Positions 7,714-18,344 of a stretch of 64,000 bases of DNA are shown here, piece after piece; the stretch's first letter is position 1, and each line of letters begins with the position of its first letter. A model generated the notes under the pieces. The model was not told the DNA's origin. It made no database searches and worked only from the letters and a program-made list of their open reading frames with translations. The stretch spans positions 806,001 to 870,000 of the forward strand of contig NZ_CP098732.1 of NCBI RefSeq assembly GCF_023824315.1, written 5' to 3'. The position numbers and the translations under genes are program-made. The stretch is from Acinetobacter tibetensis. Its GTDB lineage: Bacteria; Pseudomonadota; Gammaproteobacteria; Pseudomonadales; Moraxellaceae.

Positions 7714-9111
7714 ATGACGGATTGGCATACGACAATTTTGCGTAAAACATTGCTGGCGAGCATGATTGGGCTCTGTTGTTCTTATAGTTTTGCTTTAGAA
7801 GCACTTTCAGATCAGGTATTAAGTAATTCTACGGGCGAAGGCATTGCTATTCTGCCTGAAAATTTCAAAATGGTATTTCAAACTGCCGAAGATGGTTTGA
7901 GCGTGGCGCAGAATCAAACTCGTTTAGCCAATCGCAACTACGACACTGGTTTAATTCGCTTTATCCCAGTGGGACCACTTTCAGACACAGCCAAAACTGC
8001 GGGTGCCAAAAAAGCAGATGTCTTTTTTTATGGTTTAGCGTTATCGGCATCGGACAGTAATCTAAACTCTCGTTTTAGTAATATGGGCTTCAATTGGGGG
8101 CAAGAAACCAATCCTTGGGTATTTAGTGTGAAGTCTATTAGTACCACCGCCAACCGCGTGGTATATGACTTTGCAGGGGTTGCACAAGATTTCAGTTATT
8201 TATCTTTAGAGGCACCTTATGCTCTTGATGGTGCTGCCAATACCGCAGCGGATAATAATATTAAATTAGGCTTGTGGGGAGATTTCTTCGAACGTAATCC
8301 TTTGGTTGCTGCACCTGTCGATGCTAAAAACGGCGCACCTGCGAATTTAAATGGCTTAGACAGTCGTTTAAGGCTGCAAATGGTGGCCAATGGTTTGTCT
8401 TTGAATGGATCTAATTTAAAGTTATTCCAGACTTTGGGGGGAGCAGCCAGCTCATCACTACCGACGTCTTATAACAATACCTTAGGTTTGGCGGCACTCA
8501 TTCGATTAAATACCAATGATAATCCAAGCACTGCAACTGAAGATAAATCCAAAGCATTACGCATTAGTACGGCAGAAGCCTTAGGCACAGATATAACCAA
8601 TGATTTAACTACGCCTGCGATTTCTAAAACTTCTGCACCAAATTTTAATGAACATGATGGCGTGTTTTTATATAGCCCGAATATTAACTTGGTGCTAGGA
8701 AGTGTTTATCAACCCTTAATTGTTGATACAGCGGCAGATGGTCAAAACTTTGTGATTGAATTGACCCGTATTCCGAATAAAGCCAATGTTTATCAACAAA
8801 TTTATACGGACTACACCGCATTGGCGAGTGGTGCGGCTTCGGCTTATAAGGGTTCAACCTGTAATGTTCAATACTGTGGTGATCCAATCAGCATGGGGCA
8901 AACTTATCAGGGCAATACAGCCACACACAGCAGTATTTCTATTGGTACGGTAGGCTTTACCAATAACAATAAATTTTTAAAAGCAGATACCAGTACCAAT
9001 GCAGTAGGGGTGAGTTTTGTTACCCCAACAGGAACCAAGACCAATTTAGGATCCGCAGCGATCGATGGAATGTTAATTCAACATCTGAAAATTACGACAA
9101 CAGGGCTATAA
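7714..9111 (+). CDS. Exported Fil/DUF6160-like protein 1 with double-glycine-like leader
   Basis: A 465-residue exported protein, first gene of a four-gene operon. Residues 1-27 form a Sec signal peptide ending YSFA. Directly after it comes L31-x4-L36-x4-G41-E42, within ALEALSDQVLSNSTGEG, the motif shared by all four proteins of the cluster. The rest is rich in Asn, Ala, Thr and Gly, is predicted to be mostly beta strand, and has one close cysteine pair (CNVQYC). No membrane anchor is visible. AAGGAAGG precedes the ATG. Acinetobacter genomes call relatives putative pilus-system (Fil) proteins, a name I recall rather than demonstrate. Function is unknown; a surface or extracellular role is inference. 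The next gene starts 10 bp downstream. Confidence 0.7.
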   Translation: MTDWHTTILRKTLLASMIGLCCSYSFALEALSDQVLSNSTGEGIAILPENFKMVFQTAEDGLSVAQNQTRLANRNYDTGLIRFIPVGPLSDTAKTAGAKKADVFFYGLALSASDSNLNSRFSNMGFNWGQETNPWVFSVKSISTTANRVVYDFAGVAQDFSYLSLEAPYALDGAANTAADNNIKLGLWGDFFERNPLVAAPVDAKNGAPANLNGLDSRLRLQMVANGLSLNGSNLKLFQTLGGAASSSLPTSYNNTLGLAALIRLNTNDNPSTATEDKSKALRISTAEALGTDITNDLTTPAISKTSAPNFNEHDGVFLYSPNINLVLGSVYQPLIVDTAADGQNFVIELTRIPNKANVYQQIYTDYTALASGAASAYKGSTCNVQYCGDPISMGQTYQGNTATHSSISIGTVGFTNNNKFLKADTSTNAVGVSFVTPTGTKTNLGSAAIDGMLIQHLKITTTGL

Positions 9112-9121
9112 GGAGAAATAG

Positions 9122-9739
9122 ATGAAACATTATATTTTTGCTGCCCTAATGTTAAGTTCTCAGTGTGCTTCGGCAGCGTTAGATGCATTAGATGCCAACC
9201 AATTATCGAATATACGTGGACAAGGCGGGGCAGATTTAAGCTGGTCATTTTCTTTAAATCATAACTTGCCGACCAATACTACAGAAGTCCCTTATGAGTA
9301 TTCCTGTAATGGCGCAGGTAATGAATTTTGCCGTTTAGCCTTTAACGTGAGTAATCGTAAAGATGCCAGTGGAAACTTGTATTGGCTAGTTTTCAAAAAA
9401 ATACAGGGCACAATTGCGATCGATAAATTTCAATTAGATGGCACCACTGTAACGACCAGTGCAGGCTATAAAACGGCAATGAAATTGACCTTTCTAGATG
9501 GCTATCCAATCCAGATTCGTAATTTTGGTTTTGAAGCACTGGCTATTGAAAAAGATTCAGGTACGAGTGATGCGCAAAAAGGTTATTTAAAGCAAACGAC
9601 TTATAGTTCATCGCATGAGTCTGTGTTTGATCGTGGTTTAGAAACAGGCTTTACGGGCTTAAATATGCATGGAAATTTAGCCTTATCAGGAACAATGAAG
9701 TTTTTTAGTTGTAATTCTACTGCGACTTCACGTTGTTAA
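9122..9739 (+). CDS. Exported Fil/DUF6160-like protein 2 (short)
   Basis: A 205-residue exported protein. The signal peptide MKHYIFAALMLSSQCASA is followed at once by ALDALDANQLSNIRGQGG, giving L23-x4-L28-x4-G33-Q34, the cluster's shared motif. The mature part is beta-rich and contains two cysteine pairs: C-x7-C in YSCNGAGNEFCRLAF and a second C-x7-C that ends the protein (SCNSTATSRC). The ATG has an excellent AAGGAG ribosome binding site, 10 bp after the previous stop, so the two are co-transcribed. No enzymatic motif is visible. Function is unknown; it may be a minor subunit or partner of the larger proteins. Confidence 0.7.
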   Translation: MKHYIFAALMLSSQCASAALDALDANQLSNIRGQGGADLSWSFSLNHNLPTNTTEVPYEYSCNGAGNEFCRLAFNVSNRKDASGNLYWLVFKKIQGTIAIDKFQLDGTTVTTSAGYKTAMKLTFLDGYPIQIRNFGFEALAIEKDSGTSDAQKGYLKQTTYSSSHESVFDRGLETGFTGLNMHGNLALSGTMKFFSCNSTATSRC

Positions 9740-9762
9740 TTCAATCACATAAGGAACTGTGA

Positions 9763-12000
9763 ATGAGTACAAACAAAATTATAAAACTCAGTGTGTTGGC
9801 TTCGAGTGTTTTATTGGCGCAGCAGATTTATGCTTTAGAAGCACTTTCAGATCAAAGCTTGCGTACTGTCTCAGGACAGGATGGAATTAGCTTAAGTTAT
9901 GAAACTGACCGAGTCACCATTGATCAATTGAATTGGAAAGACAATACCAATTTCTCGAATGGTACTTCAGGGAATTTGAATCTTTCCTTGAATAATATTG
10001 AAATCAATAAAATTGACAATAATAAAATTGGTGGGAAAGTTAAACTCGATGTGGGAACCAATGCCAATAAGACGGGCATGCGGATAGAGGCGGTGATTAA
10101 TCCTGCCAATATACATATTGCCAAAGTGGCTGTGTGTGGTGATGGCACACGTGGTGCAGATTGCATGAACCAAAATACCTTGGGTGCTTTAACTCTGCAA
10201 AATCGGGCACCGATGAATTTTGTCTTAGAAACCCGAAGTGGTTTGTTTAACTCAAAAGATAAAGCCTATTTGGAATTTGGTCTGCAAAATGCCAATATTT
10301 TCCATACGCTAAAAAATGGCAATGAATATAACCAGCTTATTTTAAAAGACTTTAACTTTAATTTTAAAGGTACAGGTTATTTATATTTAGATGCCAATAA
10401 AGGCATGGTGTTATCGACCAACTCACCGAATGCTTCGGACAGTACGGTGAATGAAGTTGTTCTTGAGCGTGTTCAGGATTTGGATAATCCAGGCAAGACT
10501 CGACCTGGTTTTAATATTGATGTGCGATATAAAACCAATGTCGGCAATGATGGAAAAACGTATACCGCCAATGAAAATACAGACCAACTGAATTCTATTA
10601 TCCGTTTAGGGGCATCTGGACGTTTACGAGATGCAGAAGTATCGGTCAATGCTGATCGAACAAATTTAGGTGGTGCAGAAGGGACTTCAACTTCTAGCAC
10701 TCAAATGACAGGTTCAACAGGACTGCACCTGAATGTGAAAACCAGTTTTACTCGTGATGAGAAAAATTCATCTGGTGTAGTGACAGCAGAAGGCACAAAA
10801 TTTGAGCTGGGGCATACAGGTAAGAATTCCTATGCAATCGAGTTTGGTAATTTAACACCGTTACAAATTCGTACTCAAAGCGGCGCTAATTTAGTTGCCA
10901 ATAATAATTTGGCCTATATTAATTTTGGCGACATTTATATTAATGCAGTGCAAACCAAATCGTTGGAGTTTGAAATAGGGCAAAATATTGCCAAATTATT
11001 AGGCAAGCAAGCAGGCATTGGTCGTTATAACTTAAGCAATAATGCACAGAATGCTGTCGCAATTGCAGTACGAGGCATGGATTTTCAAGCGATTGCCCGA
11101 AATGCTAAATTTATTGCCAATAATAGCAATGACGCGAGCCATCAAATTACCTCCCAAAGTGCAACATGGGGATTGGGTATTCCCATTTATAATTTGAATG
11201 CCAATTTAGGTTTATATGGCACGACTTATGGGGAAAATAATGCTGAAGCGATTGGTTTTGGTTTAACTATGTCCACACAGGGGCGTGATGCAGTAGGCTC
11301 TAAAACGACCTCCATTATTTTGATTGATGGTGCTCCGAACAGTTTCAATACGGCGGAAGAAGTAAATTATTATACAGGTCTGCGCAATATTGATTTCTTC
11401 ATGGATACGCAAGGCGTGTTGGCAATGGAGCAATCAGGCATTAAGTTAGACTTGCCTCGTTTAGTGATTGCAATGGGGGCTGAAATTGCATTGGGACAGT
11501 TACCAGGCAGTCGCTATGAGGCTGCTGCATGCGCGAATGCTGCAACAACCAGTTTAAATTGTTTTGTTCCAGCCAATAGTTTTACCAATACAGATGATGT
11601 GTTATTCGGATTGGCATTGCGCTTGGATTCTTCAGCACAATTGAACATTTTACCAGGGACAGCAGCAGATAATCATTTAGCCATTCAAGGCAATATTAAA
11701 CTGAATGCTTCTGATGCAACCACCAATAAAAACTACCTACATTTGACCAATGTTCAAGACAATGCCACGATTGGTTTTGACCGAATTCAAGGTGAACTAG
11801 ATTTGAATGCCAAAATTTTGGTAGAGAAAGATCAGGTTAAATTTAATAATAACATCCGTTTAAATCCGACTAATCAGGCTGCTGGGGTTTTCAAAGCCGA
11901 TGTTAATTTATACCCGACAGCAGATCGAGCACAGAATTTAGGCACGATGGTGTTTACTGGTGGGAATATTCGCAGCAGTTTCGGCATTACACCAAGATAA
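9763..12000 (+). CDS. Exported Fil/DUF6160-like protein 3 (large)
   Basis: At 745 residues this is the largest protein of the cluster. The signal peptide ends YA at residue 24 and is followed by LEALSDQSLRTVSGQDGISL, giving L28-x4-L33-x4-G38-Q39, the best match in the cluster to the DUF6160 pattern seen in exported proteins of many gammaproteobacteria. The remainder is a long, Asn-rich, strand-forming sequence (for example NLNLSLNNIEINKI and LYLDANKGMVLS) with a cysteine pair in VCGDGTRGADC and another near residue 590. It looks like an extended beta-helix or fibre-like protein, though that is inference. AAGGAA precedes the start, 24 bp after the previous gene. No transmembrane helix is seen beyond the signal. 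Confidence 0.72.
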   Translation: MSTNKIIKLSVLASSVLLAQQIYALEALSDQSLRTVSGQDGISLSYETDRVTIDQLNWKDNTNFSNGTSGNLNLSLNNIEINKIDNNKIGGKVKLDVGTNANKTGMRIEAVINPANIHIAKVAVCGDGTRGADCMNQNTLGALTLQNRAPMNFVLETRSGLFNSKDKAYLEFGLQNANIFHTLKNGNEYNQLILKDFNFNFKGTGYLYLDANKGMVLSTNSPNASDSTVNEVVLERVQDLDNPGKTRPGFNIDVRYKTNVGNDGKTYTANENTDQLNSIIRLGASGRLRDAEVSVNADRTNLGGAEGTSTSSTQMTGSTGLHLNVKTSFTRDEKNSSGVVTAEGTKFELGHTGKNSYAIEFGNLTPLQIRTQSGANLVANNNLAYINFGDIYINAVQTKSLEFEIGQNIAKLLGKQAGIGRYNLSNNAQNAVAIAVRGMDFQAIARNAKFIANNSNDASHQITSQSATWGLGIPIYNLNANLGLYGTTYGENNAEAIGFGLTMSTQGRDAVGSKTTSIILIDGAPNSFNTAEEVNYYTGLRNIDFFMDTQGVLAMEQSGIKLDLPRLVIAMGAEIALGQLPGSRYEAAACANAATTSLNCFVPANSFTNTDDVLFGLALRLDSSAQLNILPGTAADNHLAIQGNIKLNASDATTNKNYLHLTNVQDNATIGFDRIQGELDLNAKILVEKDQVKFNNNIRLNPTNQAAGVFKADVNLYPTADRAQNLGTMVFTGGNIRSSFGITPR

Positions 12001-12026
12001 AAAGAATGAAAGGAATCTAAGCGGTC

Positions 12027-13361
12027 ATGAAGACGAAACTATTATTAAGCATTTTATTGGCTACAACTACACCCGTCATGGCAAAGAGTTTGCAAAGTCT
12101 TTCCGATCAGGAACTGTCAGATGTATCTGGTCAAGCTTTATTAACCTTGCAGTATTTACAGGGAACCTCACAAACCGATCAAAAAGGGGATACTTATAAT
12201 CAATCCAATATTGGCTTTTATAAGTTGGGTCTTGAAGCGGTTATGGAGTTGAATGCCAATATCAATAAATTGGCATTGGGTTGCGGTGGGGTTAACAACA
12301 GCGTACGTGCCAGTAGTTGTGACATTGATATTGATAATATTTCTTTAAGTGGTTTACCTGCAAACTCCAACTATACTTCGGATGAGCGAGCAGCAACTTC
12401 GGCTAAAATTACCAATCCATTTTTACAATTTGCGATAAAAAATCCGAACTCAGCAGCTACGCGTGAAGTCGTAGGATTTCGAGTCAGTGCCGAGAAGATT
12501 TCAGGACTCATGACTTTGGGTACAGAAAACTCTGCAACACCAAATGGAATTAACACTTTTAGTGGTTATATGAAAACTAAAACTGCAACGGGTACAGCCG
12601 TGACACAGGCACGTAATATGACTTATGCTGATACAGGGTTAACGATCAATGGTATTGTGCAAGGTCGATTATTGGGAAGTAGTTCTGGAACAACGTGTGT
12701 CGATGGTTTTTTAGATCCTTGTTATGATATTTCTTATACCTCGAATAATTATAATTTAAGCCTTTCTTCAACTTCTGCCCCTTTTACGATTAACTCTACC
12801 ATTGTGTCGGGAACGAGACTAAAAGATGTGGTTTTAAAAGGCAGCGGGACAGTTGGGCAGATTGACTTTAGTGGGCAATTAACGGCTAAAGTATTAAATT
12901 TATTAAACTTAGATAAGCAAGTAACAGGCAACATTACAGGGCTTAAAACTGATATTACAGTCAATCAGAACTTGGGTCTAATTCATGCGCTATATTTAAA
13001 TAACCCAGCTTCACTATCGTTACAGTCACAAAAAATATTGTGGCCTGGGGCAGCGGTAGCTGCCAATCAAGGTTGGTGGCTGTCTATGGAAGATGAAGTG
13101 GAACTCGGGAGTTTAAGCCCAACTACACAAGTAGCGATTACCAATCAAGTTTTACAGCAAACCATTGCTGGGATTAATAAAGACTTAACTGAAAATCCAC
13201 GAAATTGTGGAAACCTATTAACAGGATGTGTAGGGGGCTCTGCATTAGTCGTGGGTAATGTTCCGATGAATACCACGACTTTAGATTTTCCACTCACCAA
13301 TTTAACTTTGCAAGGGCAAAACTTCCGTTCTAACTGCTTTGGTGGAATGAAGTTCTGTTGA
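12027..13361 (+). CDS. Exported FilA-like protein 4
   Basis: A 444-residue exported protein, last gene of the operon. A signal peptide ends VMA at residue 19; then comes KSLQSLSDQELSDVSGQALL, giving L25-x4-L30-x4-G35-Q36. This is the closest of the four to the double-glycine leader consensus, including the E-L pair. The mature region is strand-rich with several cysteine pairs (GCGGVNNSVRASSC; CVDGFLDPC; CGNLLTGC), and the protein ends C-x6-C (NCFGGMKFC). I recall similar Acinetobacter proteins annotated as putative pilus system protein FilA, but am not sure enough to assign the symbol. AAAGGAA precedes the start. A terminator follows the stop codon. Confidence 0.72.
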   Translation: MKTKLLLSILLATTTPVMAKSLQSLSDQELSDVSGQALLTLQYLQGTSQTDQKGDTYNQSNIGFYKLGLEAVMELNANINKLALGCGGVNNSVRASSCDIDIDNISLSGLPANSNYTSDERAATSAKITNPFLQFAIKNPNSAATREVVGFRVSAEKISGLMTLGTENSATPNGINTFSGYMKTKTATGTAVTQARNMTYADTGLTINGIVQGRLLGSSSGTTCVDGFLDPCYDISYTSNNYNLSLSSTSAPFTINSTIVSGTRLKDVVLKGSGTVGQIDFSGQLTAKVLNLLNLDKQVTGNITGLKTDITVNQNLGLIHALYLNNPASLSLQSQKILWPGAAVAANQGWWLSMEDEVELGSLSPTTQVAITNQVLQQTIAGINKDLTENPRNCGNLLTGCVGGSALVVGNVPMNTTTLDFPLTNLTLQGQNFRSNCFGGMKFC

Positions 13362-13374
13362 TTGCAAGACAATA

Positions 13375-13403
13375 AAAAATCCCGCAACTTGCGGGATTTT
13401 TTT
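13375..13403. terminator. Bidirectional terminator between the exported-protein operon and proS
   Basis: AAAAATCCCGCAA, loop C-T region, TTGCGGGATTTTTTT forms a tight GC-rich hairpin flanked by A and T runs. It separates two convergent transcription units. Confidence 0.92.
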
Positions 13404-13419
13404 ATTTTACGAACAAAAA

Positions 13420-15135
13420 TTACTTGGCAATTTTTACTAATAATTCATCTTTAGAAATGTTCACTGATTCAGCATCGGTACGACCTTTATATTCAAACGT
13501 ACCTGCATCCAGACCTTTCTCGCCAATCACGATGCGGTGTGGAATACCTGTTAACTCAAGATCGGAGAATTTCACACCTGGGCGCTCATTACGATCATCC
13601 AGTAATACGTCATAACCCGCAGCAGTTAACTCCGCATATAAAGCTTCAGCAGCTTCTAAAGTACGTGGAGATTTGTGTGCATTCATTGGCACAATTGCGA
13701 CTTCAAACGGTGCAATTGCTGCTGGCCAAATGATGCCTTTCTCATCAAAATTTTGTTCGATTGCAGAAGCGACGACACGTGTAACGCCAATGCCATAACA
13801 ACCCATAGTGACAGTAAATGGTTTGCCATCTTCGCCCAATACTTTGCAGCCTAAAGCTTCTGAGTATTTTTGACCCAATTGGAAAATATGACCAACTTCA
13901 ATTCCGCGTTTAATTTGCAGCGTACCTTTACCATCTGGAGATGGATCACCTTCAACTACATTACGTAAGTCATAAACTTCGGTGAATTGAGCATCACGTT
14001 CCCAGTTTACGCCAGTTGCATGTTTGTCTGCTTCATTGGCACCCGCTACAAAGTCAGACAGTACCGATGCAGCACGGTCAACAATGACCGTTAAACCTTT
14101 TTCAACTAAACCTTGTGGCCCACAGAAACCAGCAGTTAAACCAAGCGCTGCAAGCTGTTCTTCTGTTGCAAACGTTAATGGTGATGCAATCAATGGGTGC
14201 TTCTCAGCTTTAATTTCATTCAGCTCATGATCGCCACGCAAGAATAAAGCGATAACAGGAGTTTGGTCGTTCTCATCTGTTACACCTTGTACCAACAATG
14301 CTTTTACAGAGTGTGCAGGATCAGAATTCAAGAATGCAGAGACATCTGCAATGGTTTTTTGATTTGGTGTATCGACAACTTCCAAAGCTTGGGTTGGAGC
14401 AGCGCGTTCACCGACCAATACTGCTTCAGCCATTTCAATGTTGGCTGCATAGTCTGATTCAGTCGAGAAAGCGATATCATCTTCACCGCTTGAAGCCAAA
14501 ACGTGGAATTCATGTGAACCTGAACCACCAATCGAACCTGTATCCGCTTGTACTGGACGGAAATTCAAACCTAAACGGGTGAAAATGTTGCAATAGGTTT
14601 GATACATCAAATCATAGGTTTCTTGCAAAGATGCTTGATCTGCATGGAAAGAATAAGCATCTTTCATAATGAATTCGCGTGAACGCATTACACCAAAGCG
14701 TGGACGAATTTCGTCACGGAATTTAGTCTGAATTTGGTAGAAATTGATTGGTAATTGCTTATAACTTTTTAATTCATTACGTGCTAAATCAGTAATCACT
14801 TCTTCGTGGGTAGGACCCAAAACGAATGGATTATCGTGACGATCTTTGAAACGTAATAATTCTGGACCGTATTGCACATAACGGCCAGACTCTTCCCAAA
14901 GGCTTGCAGGTTGCGCTACGGGCATGAATACTTCAAGTGAGCCTGAACGGTTCATTTCTTCACGTACAATCGCTTCAACTTTATTTAGCACACGTACGCC
15001 CATCGGCAGCCAAGTGTATAAACCTGAAGCCAATTTACGAATCATACCCGCACGGAGCATAAGTTGATGTGAAATAACTTCAGCATCGTTTGGGGTTTCT
15101 CTTAACGTTGCAAATAAAAAGCGACTCGCGCGCAT
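13420..15135 (-). CDS. proS: Prolyl-tRNA synthetase (bacterial type)
   Basis: A 571-residue class II aminoacyl-tRNA synthetase that charges tRNA-Pro. The N terminus [20 protein letters not shown] is typical, followed by [20 protein letters not shown]. Motif 2 appears as [20 protein letters not shown] and motif 3 as [17 protein letters not shown]. Residues about 225-405 form the YbaK-like editing insertion that hydrolyses Ala-tRNA-Pro, which marks the bacterial form. The C-terminal anticodon-binding domain contains [18 protein letters not shown]. Length matches the family (about 570). It stands alone between a terminator and the RND operon. Confidence 0.97.
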   Translation of the reverse strand: MRASRFLFATLRETPNDAEVISHQLMLRAGMIRKLASGLYTWLPMGVRVLNKVEAIVREEMNRSGSLEVFMPVAQPASLWEESGRYVQYGPELLRFKDRHDNPFVLGPTHEEVITDLARNELKSYKQLPINFYQIQTKFRDEIRPRFGVMRSREFIMKDAYSFHADQASLQETYDLMYQTYCNIFTRLGLNFRPVQADTGSIGGSGSHEFHVLASSGEDDIAFSTESDYAANIEMAEAVLVGERAAPTQALEVVDTPNQKTIADVSAFLNSDPAHSVKALLVQGVTDENDQTPVIALFLRGDHELNEIKAEKHPLIASPLTFATEEQLAALGLTAGFCGPQGLVEKGLTVIVDRAASVLSDFVAGANEADKHATGVNWERDAQFTEVYDLRNVVEGDPSPDGKGTLQIKRGIEVGHIFQLGQKYSEALGCKVLGEDGKPFTVTMGCYGIGVTRVVASAIEQNFDEKGIIWPAAIAPFEVAIVPMNAHKSPRTLEAAEALYAELTAAGYDVLLDDRNERPGVKFSDLELTGIPHRIVIGEKGLDAGTFEYKGRTDAESVNISKDELLVKIAK

Positions 15136-15224
15136 GAATACTGTCCTAATATTAATCGTGAAGGATAATCCAATCTAAAATGAAACAGCCACTCGATGCT
15201 GACTGTCCATTGAACTGCCATGGA

Positions 15225-18200
15225 TTATGCCATGATTTTCTGTTTGAGACGAAGTAGAAAATTCTTAAAGTCATCTAAGTAGGTAAAGATGACAGGAACC
15301 ACCACCAAGGTGAGCAGGGTAGAGGTAATGACTCCACCAATCACGGCATGTGCCATCGGTGCGCTTTGCTCACCACCTTCACCGAGTCCGAGCGCTAGCG
15401 GAATCATACCCATGACCATCGCACTGGTGGTCATCAAAATTGGACGTAAACGGGTTTTACCTGCTTGTAAAATCGCATCATAACGGCTGCTGCCAGATTC
15501 CATGGCTTTTTTAATAAAGTCGATGAGTAAGATGGCATTTTTGGTGACCAGTCCCATCAGCATAATGATGCCAATAATGGAGAATAGATTCATGGTCGAA
15601 TTGAACAAGAACAGGGCCAAAAATACCCCAATCAGCGACAGCGGGAGTGAAGCCATGATGGCGGCAGGGTGAATAAAGCTATTAAACTGCGAACCTAAAA
15701 CAATATAAATAAACACAATCGACAAGGTAATAGCCGTGAGTGCATAGCCCGCCGATTCAGCCATATCGGCATTTGCTCCTTGAGTATCGAAGCTATAGCC
15801 CGCAGGCAGTTTAAAATTATCCTGAATTTTTTGTATATCGGCACCAATATCACCCGCAGGGCGCCCAGCCGTATTGGCTTCAACTAAGACTTCTCGTGCC
15901 AAATCACGACGATTAATCTGAGAAGCTCCTAAGCTTTGTTCTAGGCTCGCGATACTGCCAAGAGGCACTAAAATATTTTGTCCTGACTGATCTTGTTTTG
16001 CAGCGTTAATGTATAAATTGCCTAAATCACTTGGTAGGCTACGTTGGCTTTCAGCTAATCGAACATTGACCTCATAGGTTTCACCTTTGTCATCTTGCCA
16101 AGACGTGACATTATCTCCAGCAATTAAAGGGCGCACAACATTGGCAATTTGACTGACAGATAAACCTAAATCATTCGCCAAAACTCGATTAATGTGGACG
16201 GCCAAAGTGGCTTTAGGTTCTTTGAGCGAACTTTCTAAATCGACAACGCCTCGAACTTGGGCAACTTCTTGCATGAACTGATCTGAGATTTTTTGTAGTT
16301 GATTTAAGTCAGGTCCTTTAATCGAGATCATGATCGGTTTTTGTCCGCCAGAAACATTTTCATCGGCAGAGGCAACCGAAGTCACCCGAATTCCTGCAAT
16401 GCTTTTAAGACGATCACGGAATTCATTATTTAGCTGAATGAGGGTTTTATCGCGTTGTTGGCGTGGGGTCACCGTCACATGCAGGCTGACATGGTTTTTC
16501 CCACGATCTGTAACGCCGTTAATTACGCCATAAGTACCGAGTACTTCAGGGTTCTGCCTTAGAATTTGCTCGACTTGTAACAGTTTGGCCTGTGAATATT
16601 CCAAAGATGCGTTAACTGGCGTTTCAAATTTGATCCGAATCTGAGCTTTATCTGGCGTAGGTACAAATTCGGTACCAATCATTTTAGATAAAGCGAGTGC
16701 ACCGAAAAGGGAGGCAATCGCAATCATGAGCGTGATCAAGCGAAAGCGTAATGCCAACTTTAATAAGTACTCATAAACGTGGGTAATACGCTCTAGTAGA
16801 TGTGCAATCGCATCAAAGAAACGTCTTAATAGGTTTGGTTTTTTAGATTTTTTGCCTGAATCTGTCCAATGCGCAGAAAGCATAGGATCAAGGGTGAAAC
16901 TGACAAACATGGAAATCAGCACGGCTGTACTGACTGTGACCCCAAATTGGTAAAAGAAACGACCGATAATACCGCCCATAAAGGCAACAGGTAAAAATAC
17001 CGCCACAATGGTTAAGGTCGTGGCTAAGACCGCCAAGCCGATTTCTTTGGTTCCATCCAAGGCAGCACTGACGTGATCTTTACCCATATCGGCATGGCGA
17101 ACAATATTCTCCCTGACCACAATCGCATCATCAATCAGTAAGCCAATGCTGAGCGACAAGGCTAACAGCGTCATCATATTAATGCTAAAGCCGAAAGCCC
17201 AAATCATCGCTAAAGTACCCAATAAAGAGATGGGCAGGGTCATGCCTGTAATAATGGTAGAGCGGAAGGAGCCAAGAAAAAGTAAGACGATGAAAACGGC
17301 GAGTATTGCACCTTCAAGAATGGTTCGGCTGACATCTTGAATACTGCCACGAATGCCTTGAGAGCTATCGACCACAACTTTGACACTGACGCCCTTGGGG
17401 AGTTGTTGTTCAATCTTGGCTAAGGCTTTACGGGTGCCATCCACCACTTGAATAATATTTGAATCGGAGTTGCGTAATACATCAACCGCGACAGCAGGGT
17501 TGCCATTTAAAAAAGCGCTAGAGTCAAGTTCTGCCTGACTGTCTTCAACAGTCGCAACTTGTTTTAAAAAAATCGGACTGCCATTTTTGGTGGCAACGAT
17601 TAAATCTCCAAAAGCATAGGGATGAATCACTTTGGATTTGATTTCGACCACAAGTTCGGAATTGGCTTGTTTGAGGGTGCCACCTGGAACTTCAATATTT
17701 TCACTTTTTAGGGTGTTGATGACTTGGTCGATGCCAATGCCATAGCTTTGTAATTTGTATGGATCAATGACAATTCGAATTTGACGCTGGCTATCGCCTA
17801 ATAAGTTAACCGCACCCACGCCAGATACCGTTTGTAATTCTGGCACAATCCGCTGGTCAATATAGGTACTGAGTTCACGTAAGGACTGGGTATTGGACTC
17901 AAATACAATTGACATAATTGCACTGGCAGTTGGGTCATAGCGTTCTACTACAGGATCCTGAATTTCATCTCGAAATTCAGCAGTAACAGGCGCTATTTTG
18001 TCGCGAATATCTTGAGCAGCGACAGCAGAGGGAACGTCTAAGTTAAACTCAACAATGATGGTGGAAAGCCCTTCACTGGATTGAGAAATGACTTGTTTTA
18101 ATCCTGAAATGGTATTGATCTGATCTTCCATTTTTTTGGTAATTTCAGATTCAATGGTTTCAGGCGAAGCACCCGGATAAGTGGTATGCACAACAACAAA

Positions 18201-18329
18201 TGGAAAGTCGACATCAGGAAATTCCTCCACGCTCATGCGTTGCCAAGAAGCTAAGCCGAGCACCATCAGCGATAACATCATCATGATAGTAAAGACAGGA
18301 TATTTTACGCTGATACGGGTTAACCACAT
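15225..18329 (-). CDS. RND multidrug efflux permease (HAE1-type)
   Basis: A 1034-residue inner-membrane proton/drug antiporter of the AcrB/MexB superfamily. It starts [20 protein letters not shown] (first membrane helix), continues with the porter-domain hallmark [11 protein letters not shown], and carries the proton-relay aspartates in [13 protein letters not shown] on helix 4. The C-terminal half repeats the fold, with [21 protein letters not shown] and the closing helix [19 protein letters not shown]. It is the last gene of a minus-strand operon, 15 bp after the adaptor. Substrates cannot be inferred. No outer-membrane channel gene is nearby, so a housekeeping TolC-type channel is presumably shared. 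Confidence 0.93.
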   Translation of the reverse strand: MWLTRISVKYPVFTIMMMLSLMVLGLASWQRMSVEEFPDVDFPFVVVHTTYPGASPETIESEITKKMEDQINTISGLKQVISQSSEGLSTIIVEFNLDVPSAVAAQDIRDKIAPVTAEFRDEIQDPVVERYDPTASAIMSIVFESNTQSLRELSTYIDQRIVPELQTVSGVGAVNLLGDSQRQIRIVIDPYKLQSYGIGIDQVINTLKSENIEVPGGTLKQANSELVVEIKSKVIHPYAFGDLIVATKNGSPIFLKQVATVEDSQAELDSSAFLNGNPAVAVDVLRNSDSNIIQVVDGTRKALAKIEQQLPKGVSVKVVVDSSQGIRGSIQDVSRTILEGAILAVFIVLLFLGSFRSTIITGMTLPISLLGTLAMIWAFGFSINMMTLLALSLSIGLLIDDAIVVRENIVRHADMGKDHVSAALDGTKEIGLAVLATTLTIVAVFLPVAFMGGIIGRFFYQFGVTVSTAVLISMFVSFTLDPMLSAHWTDSGKKSKKPNLLRRFFDAIAHLLERITHVYEYLLKLALRFRLITLMIAIASLFGALALSKMIGTEFVPTPDKAQIRIKFETPVNASLEYSQAKLLQVEQILRQNPEVLGTYGVINGVTDRGKNHVSLHVTVTPRQQRDKTLIQLNNEFRDRLKSIAGIRVTSVASADENVSGGQKPIMISIKGPDLNQLQKISDQFMQEVAQVRGVVDLESSLKEPKATLAVHINRVLANDLGLSVSQIANVVRPLIAGDNVTSWQDDKGETYEVNVRLAESQRSLPSDLGNLYINAAKQDQSGQNILVPLGSIASLEQSLGASQINRRDLAREVLVEANTAGRPAGDIGADIQKIQDNFKLPAGYSFDTQGANADMAESAGYALTAITLSIVFIYIVLGSQFNSFIHPAAIMASLPLSLIGVFLALFLFNSTMNLFSIIGIIMLMGLVTKNAILLIDFIKKAMESGSSRYDAILQAGKTRLRPILMTTSAMVMGMIPLALGLGEGGEQSAPMAHAVIGGVITSTLLTLVVVPVIFTYLDDFKNFLLRLKQKIMA

Positions 18330-18344
18330 TTTGAGACCCTAAAC

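Noticed and set aside
13424..14582. Several plus-strand open frames opposite proS
   Set aside because: They are antisense shadows of a clearly conserved synthetase; none has a ribosome binding site or recognisable product.
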